Origin: Oligoflexia bacterium
Lineage (GTDB): Bacteria; Bdellovibrionota_G; JANQFH01
Length of the DNA stretch: 64,000 nucleotides
Reading direction: 5' to 3'
Assembly (NCBI GenBank): GCA_028277945.1
Contig: JANQFH010000068.1
Location: 208,400 to 272,399 of the forward strand
This document shows, piece by piece, positions 61,910 to 64,000 of the stretch; positions within the stretch are counted from its first letter, which is position 1, and each line of letters opens with the position of its first letter. Under the pieces are notes generated by a model, which made no database searches, was not told the origin of the DNA, and worked only from the letters and a program-made list of their open reading frames with translations. The position numbers were made by a program, and so were the translations under genes.

Positions 61910-63453
61910 GCGCTCTGCTGCTCTTTCTCTCGGAGTTTCTCTTCCAAGGCAGCTACGATATGAACCATCGCCAAGGTATCTTCGTAACAGTAGTCAAGCA
62001 GTTGCTGGCGTAGCCTTTTTTTCTCATCATCGTCAACGGTCGTTAAGGCCATGCGCATGTATTCGATACTTGCATGGTGTCCATCGGCGATGGCTAGCCT
62101 GTCATAGTTTCTATCGGTGAGTGCTGGGAGAATGCTTTTGATGGATGTCGATCCTCGCTGGCTCGGATGGTAGTAGTGAAAGTTATAGAAGGGTCGGTGT
62201 AAATCGACAAAACGGCTGATCGCACTCTTAATCCAACTACGGTGTTCTGGGTAGTGTTGTGCAGCTTCCTTAAAACGGGCAGTCTCAAAGGCGCTGTTGT
62301 ATGCAACAATGGAACCGCTGCTGCCAAGCAAAGGCTCTAACCGAGCAAGAAACTCCTGCCGTGGGTCTCTTTTGTTTTCTGCAAGGTAGGCATAGTGCCT
62401 TGGTGCGTCGCCCTTTTCTGGAACGACGTGCAGAGAAAACTGAAAGGGAATCTGTTCGTAAGGATGGGTGTTGTTCAAGAGTGGGATTGCGGTCTGGAAA
62501 CTCTCCAGATCAAAAAAGTACAGCGGATATTTTAATGAGTTGAGGAAGTGACGAATTCCATTTGCGTCGATGTGATGGCTGTTGCTGAGCTCACACTGTC
62601 GTTGGATGTTCTGCCGCCTTGTCAAAGAAAATTGCGGAGGAATGTCGGTTAACTTATAGATGCCCATCTCTGCCAGTTCATGGGCTCTCTCTTGTCCATG
62701 GTAGAGATCAAATACACTTCTCTCTGGCAAAAAGTCCCAGCAGACTGAACGTAGCGGGCAGGTGTTGGGGTTAAAACAACGGGGCCCGCTCTCTTTTCTA
62801 GGAGGTTGCGGCTTGGCAATAATAGCCTGCATCGCCTCTAGGCGTGGTTTGATCTCCGAGAGAAGCGGCTCAATCTGTTTGGAGACCTCTTCCTCAACGA
62901 AAAACGCTTTTGGGTCAAAGTCACCTTGCCGAATATACGCTCTGTTGACGTATCGGATACAGCTGCGGCGAATGTTTACGCCAGCACCCAGAAAGATAAA
63001 TAGTTGAAAGGCAATGTCCCAAAGGTGATCTGCTTTGATGGTCGTCGAGCTTTTGACCTCGATGAGATCCCATTGCTCCTTGCCCACGGGAACGAGGATA
63101 TCGGCCAAGGCGAAAGCGCCCTCGTAAAGCATGCCAGCCTCAAACAGCGGCTTTCTTGCACGAAGCGCTTCAAGGCTCTTGGCATGGAGTCTCCACGGTT
63201 TGGGGTTGGGTGCTAGCCGGATACCATTGGGAAAGAGCTGCCGTGCCACACTACCGACTTCGTGACCTTGGCGCCAGAGCATTTGTAGACTGACATCAGG
63301 AGATGGTAGTTGGTCTCTGGCGTGGCACTGGTACCAGAGCAGTTTCGCACACTTTAGGCCGGAGAGAAACTTGCTCTTGGAGACTATCGGCAGTTGCTGG
63401 TCTGAATCGACGTCATCAAAAAACGCCAGCTGCTCTTGGGGTGTTTGGGCCAT
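61906..63453 (-). CDS. DUF2779 protein: PD-(D/E)XK plus DEDD-type nuclease
   Basis: A 515-residue protein. The N-terminal part has Cas4-like features: SKSKFLSGLKCAKLLWY, a DLIEVKSS motif (Asp ... EVK) of the nuclease core, and RCFNPNTCPLRSVCWDF with iron-sulfur-type cysteines. The C-terminal part reads FFDLESFQTAIPL, YNSAFETARFKE and DYCYEDTLAMVHI, like a DEDD RNase H-fold exonuclease. Known as DUF2779; its biological role is not settled. Confidence 0.85.
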   Translation of the reverse strand: MAQTPQEQLAFFDDVDSDQQLPIVSKSKFLSGLKCAKLLWYQCHARDQLPSPDVSLQMLWRQGHEVGSVARQLFPNGIRLAPNPKPWRLHAKSLEALRARKPLFEAGMLYEGAFALADILVPVGKEQWDLIEVKSSTTIKADHLWDIAFQLFIFLGAGVNIRRSCIRYVNRAYIRQGDFDPKAFFVEEEVSKQIEPLLSEIKPRLEAMQAIIAKPQPPRKESGPRCFNPNTCPLRSVCWDFLPERSVFDLYHGQERAHELAEMGIYKLTDIPPQFSLTRRQNIQRQCELSNSHHIDANGIRHFLNSLKYPLYFFDLESFQTAIPLLNNTHPYEQIPFQFSLHVVPEKGDAPRHYAYLAENKRDPRQEFLARLEPLLGSSGSIVAYNSAFETARFKEAAQHYPEHRSWIKSAISRFVDLHRPFYNFHYYHPSQRGSTSIKSILPALTDRNYDRLAIADGHHASIEYMRMALTTVDDDEKKRLRQQLLDYCYEDTLAMVHIVAALEEKLREKEQQSA

Positions 63454-63461
63454 GGTTCTCT

Positions 63462-64000
63462 TTACCAGCGAAAGAAGGCGTCGTCGAGACGGGTTGCCAG
63501 CCGGCGGTCCAGTTTTTTCAACTGTCGATAGCGGTTTTTGGCCCCTCGATATCTGCCCTGTTTGAGAAGCAGCGTTGTCAGCCGATAGAGGCTTCTACTG
63601 CGCAGCTTACGGACGAGCCCAGGTTGATAGCTCAGCGCCTTCTCATAGGCGGCAATGGCTGCATCGGATTGGTATAGCTCTTCGTAGCTCTTGCCAAGGT
63701 AATAATAGGCGCCCGCGGCGCTATGGGCGTTGATGCTGATCGAGCTTTCCAGTGCCGTAGCTGCTTGGTGCCACTGTTTAAGGTGGAAGTGGGCGCGACC
63801 GAGTTTAAAATAGGCATCGTGGTTGTCTGGTTCCTTAGCGAGCAGAGCGAGTTGGGCATCGATGACTTGCTGCCAACTATCAGAGAGAATCTGGTTTTCG
63901 CGCGCAGCTCTTTCAACCATAGGGAGCTGTTTTGCACAGCTTCCTATAAGCATGGCAGCCAAAACAGCGAGAGTATAGATTTTTCCTAGCGAGTGCAGCA
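63462..64000 (-). CDS. TPR lipoprotein, 5' end possibly outside the window
   Basis: The frame runs to the right edge. A signal peptide with LAVLAAMLIGSC gives a lipidation cysteine. The mature part has tetratricopeptide repeats (PDNHDAYFKLGRAHFHLKQW, SAAGAYYYLGKSYEELYQ, then a third, RSRSLYRLTTLLLKQGRY). These usually act as scaffolds for envelope complexes. The start must lie beyond 63983 or off the edge. It is 8 bp before the DUF2779 gene on the same strand. Confidence 0.75.
   Translation of the reverse strand, partial: LHSLGKIYTLAVLAAMLIGSCAKQLPMVERAARENQILSDSWQQVIDAQLALLAKEPDNHDAYFKLGRAHFHLKQWHQAATALESSISINAHSAAGAYYYLGKSYEELYQSDAAIAAYEKALSYQPGLVRKLRSRSLYRLTTLLLKQGRYRGAKNRYRQLKKLDRRLATRLDDAFFRW

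Noticed and set aside
1..64000. CRISPR array, integrase, transposase, tRNA or rRNA genes
   Set aside because: None was found on reading both strands. The 13.6-20.1 kb stretch looks accessory but has no integrase or attachment repeats that I can see.

Overview
The window looks like chromosomal DNA of a Gram-negative, didermic bacterium with roughly balanced GC. MurE carries a DNPR motif, so the wall is meso-diaminopimelate type. There are many lipoproteins, outer-membrane barrels and an OmpA with thrombospondin type-3 repeats. FtsI has a C-terminal PASTA domain, and the order rpmE-prfA-prmC-murA is kept. A PilZ protein, a class II (B12-dependent) ribonucleotide reductase and SelA are also present. 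Together these fit the former Deltaproteobacteria (Myxococcota / Desulfobacterota / Bdellovibrionota grade). The exact lineage is an inference; there is no rRNA or tRNA gene to fix it.

Layout. 1-8.9 kb: a compact minus-strand division and cell-wall cluster, mraZ-rsmH-ftsL-ftsI-murE-murF-mraY-murD, headed by a TTGACA/TATATA promoter and three GTGGG MraZ boxes at exact 10-bp steps. 8.9-10.5 kb: proC overlapping a gene that looks like the RecG wedge/OB region without its helicase. 10.6-13.3 kb: a HAD phosphatase and an M16-type peptidase with a membrane tail. 13.6-20.1 kb: an accessory stretch with an antiporter, a cytochrome c, an NmrA-like oxidoreductase, a CHMI-type isomerase, a nucleotidyltransferase/RHH pair, a GNAT/methyltransferase pair and three decayed gene remnants. 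20.1-29.8 kb: a lipoprotein, an AHSA1-like protein, rluD, selA, nrdJ, a 123-bp palindromic element and small secreted proteins. 29.8-33.8 kb: rpmE-prfA-prmC-murA-amrA. 33.9-38 kb: a FecCD-type importer, cvpA and mnmA. 38-53.6 kb: an envelope-rich region with lipoproteins, a long-chain acyl-CoA ligase, a giant peptidase-propeller-barrel protein, another barrel, PilZ and OmpA. 53.7-64 kb: dgt, an M50 protease, khpA, secreted proteins, a PIN/RHH toxin-antitoxin pair, an ABC-2 exporter, an MBL hydrolase, accD, a DUF2779 nuclease and a TPR lipoprotein.

How the genes work together. The dcw cluster and murA make lipid-linked peptidoglycan precursors and the septal synthase. prfA and prmC form a release-factor and release-factor-methylase pair. 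nrdJ would create a B12 requirement, which the FecCD/ATPase importer could serve, but that link is inference. Most of the unrecognised genes encode exported proteins, so the novelty here is mainly in the envelope. Two architectural oddities stand out: four convergent gene pairs share the same 4-bp CTAA stop overlap, and prfA seems to need a non-AUG start.
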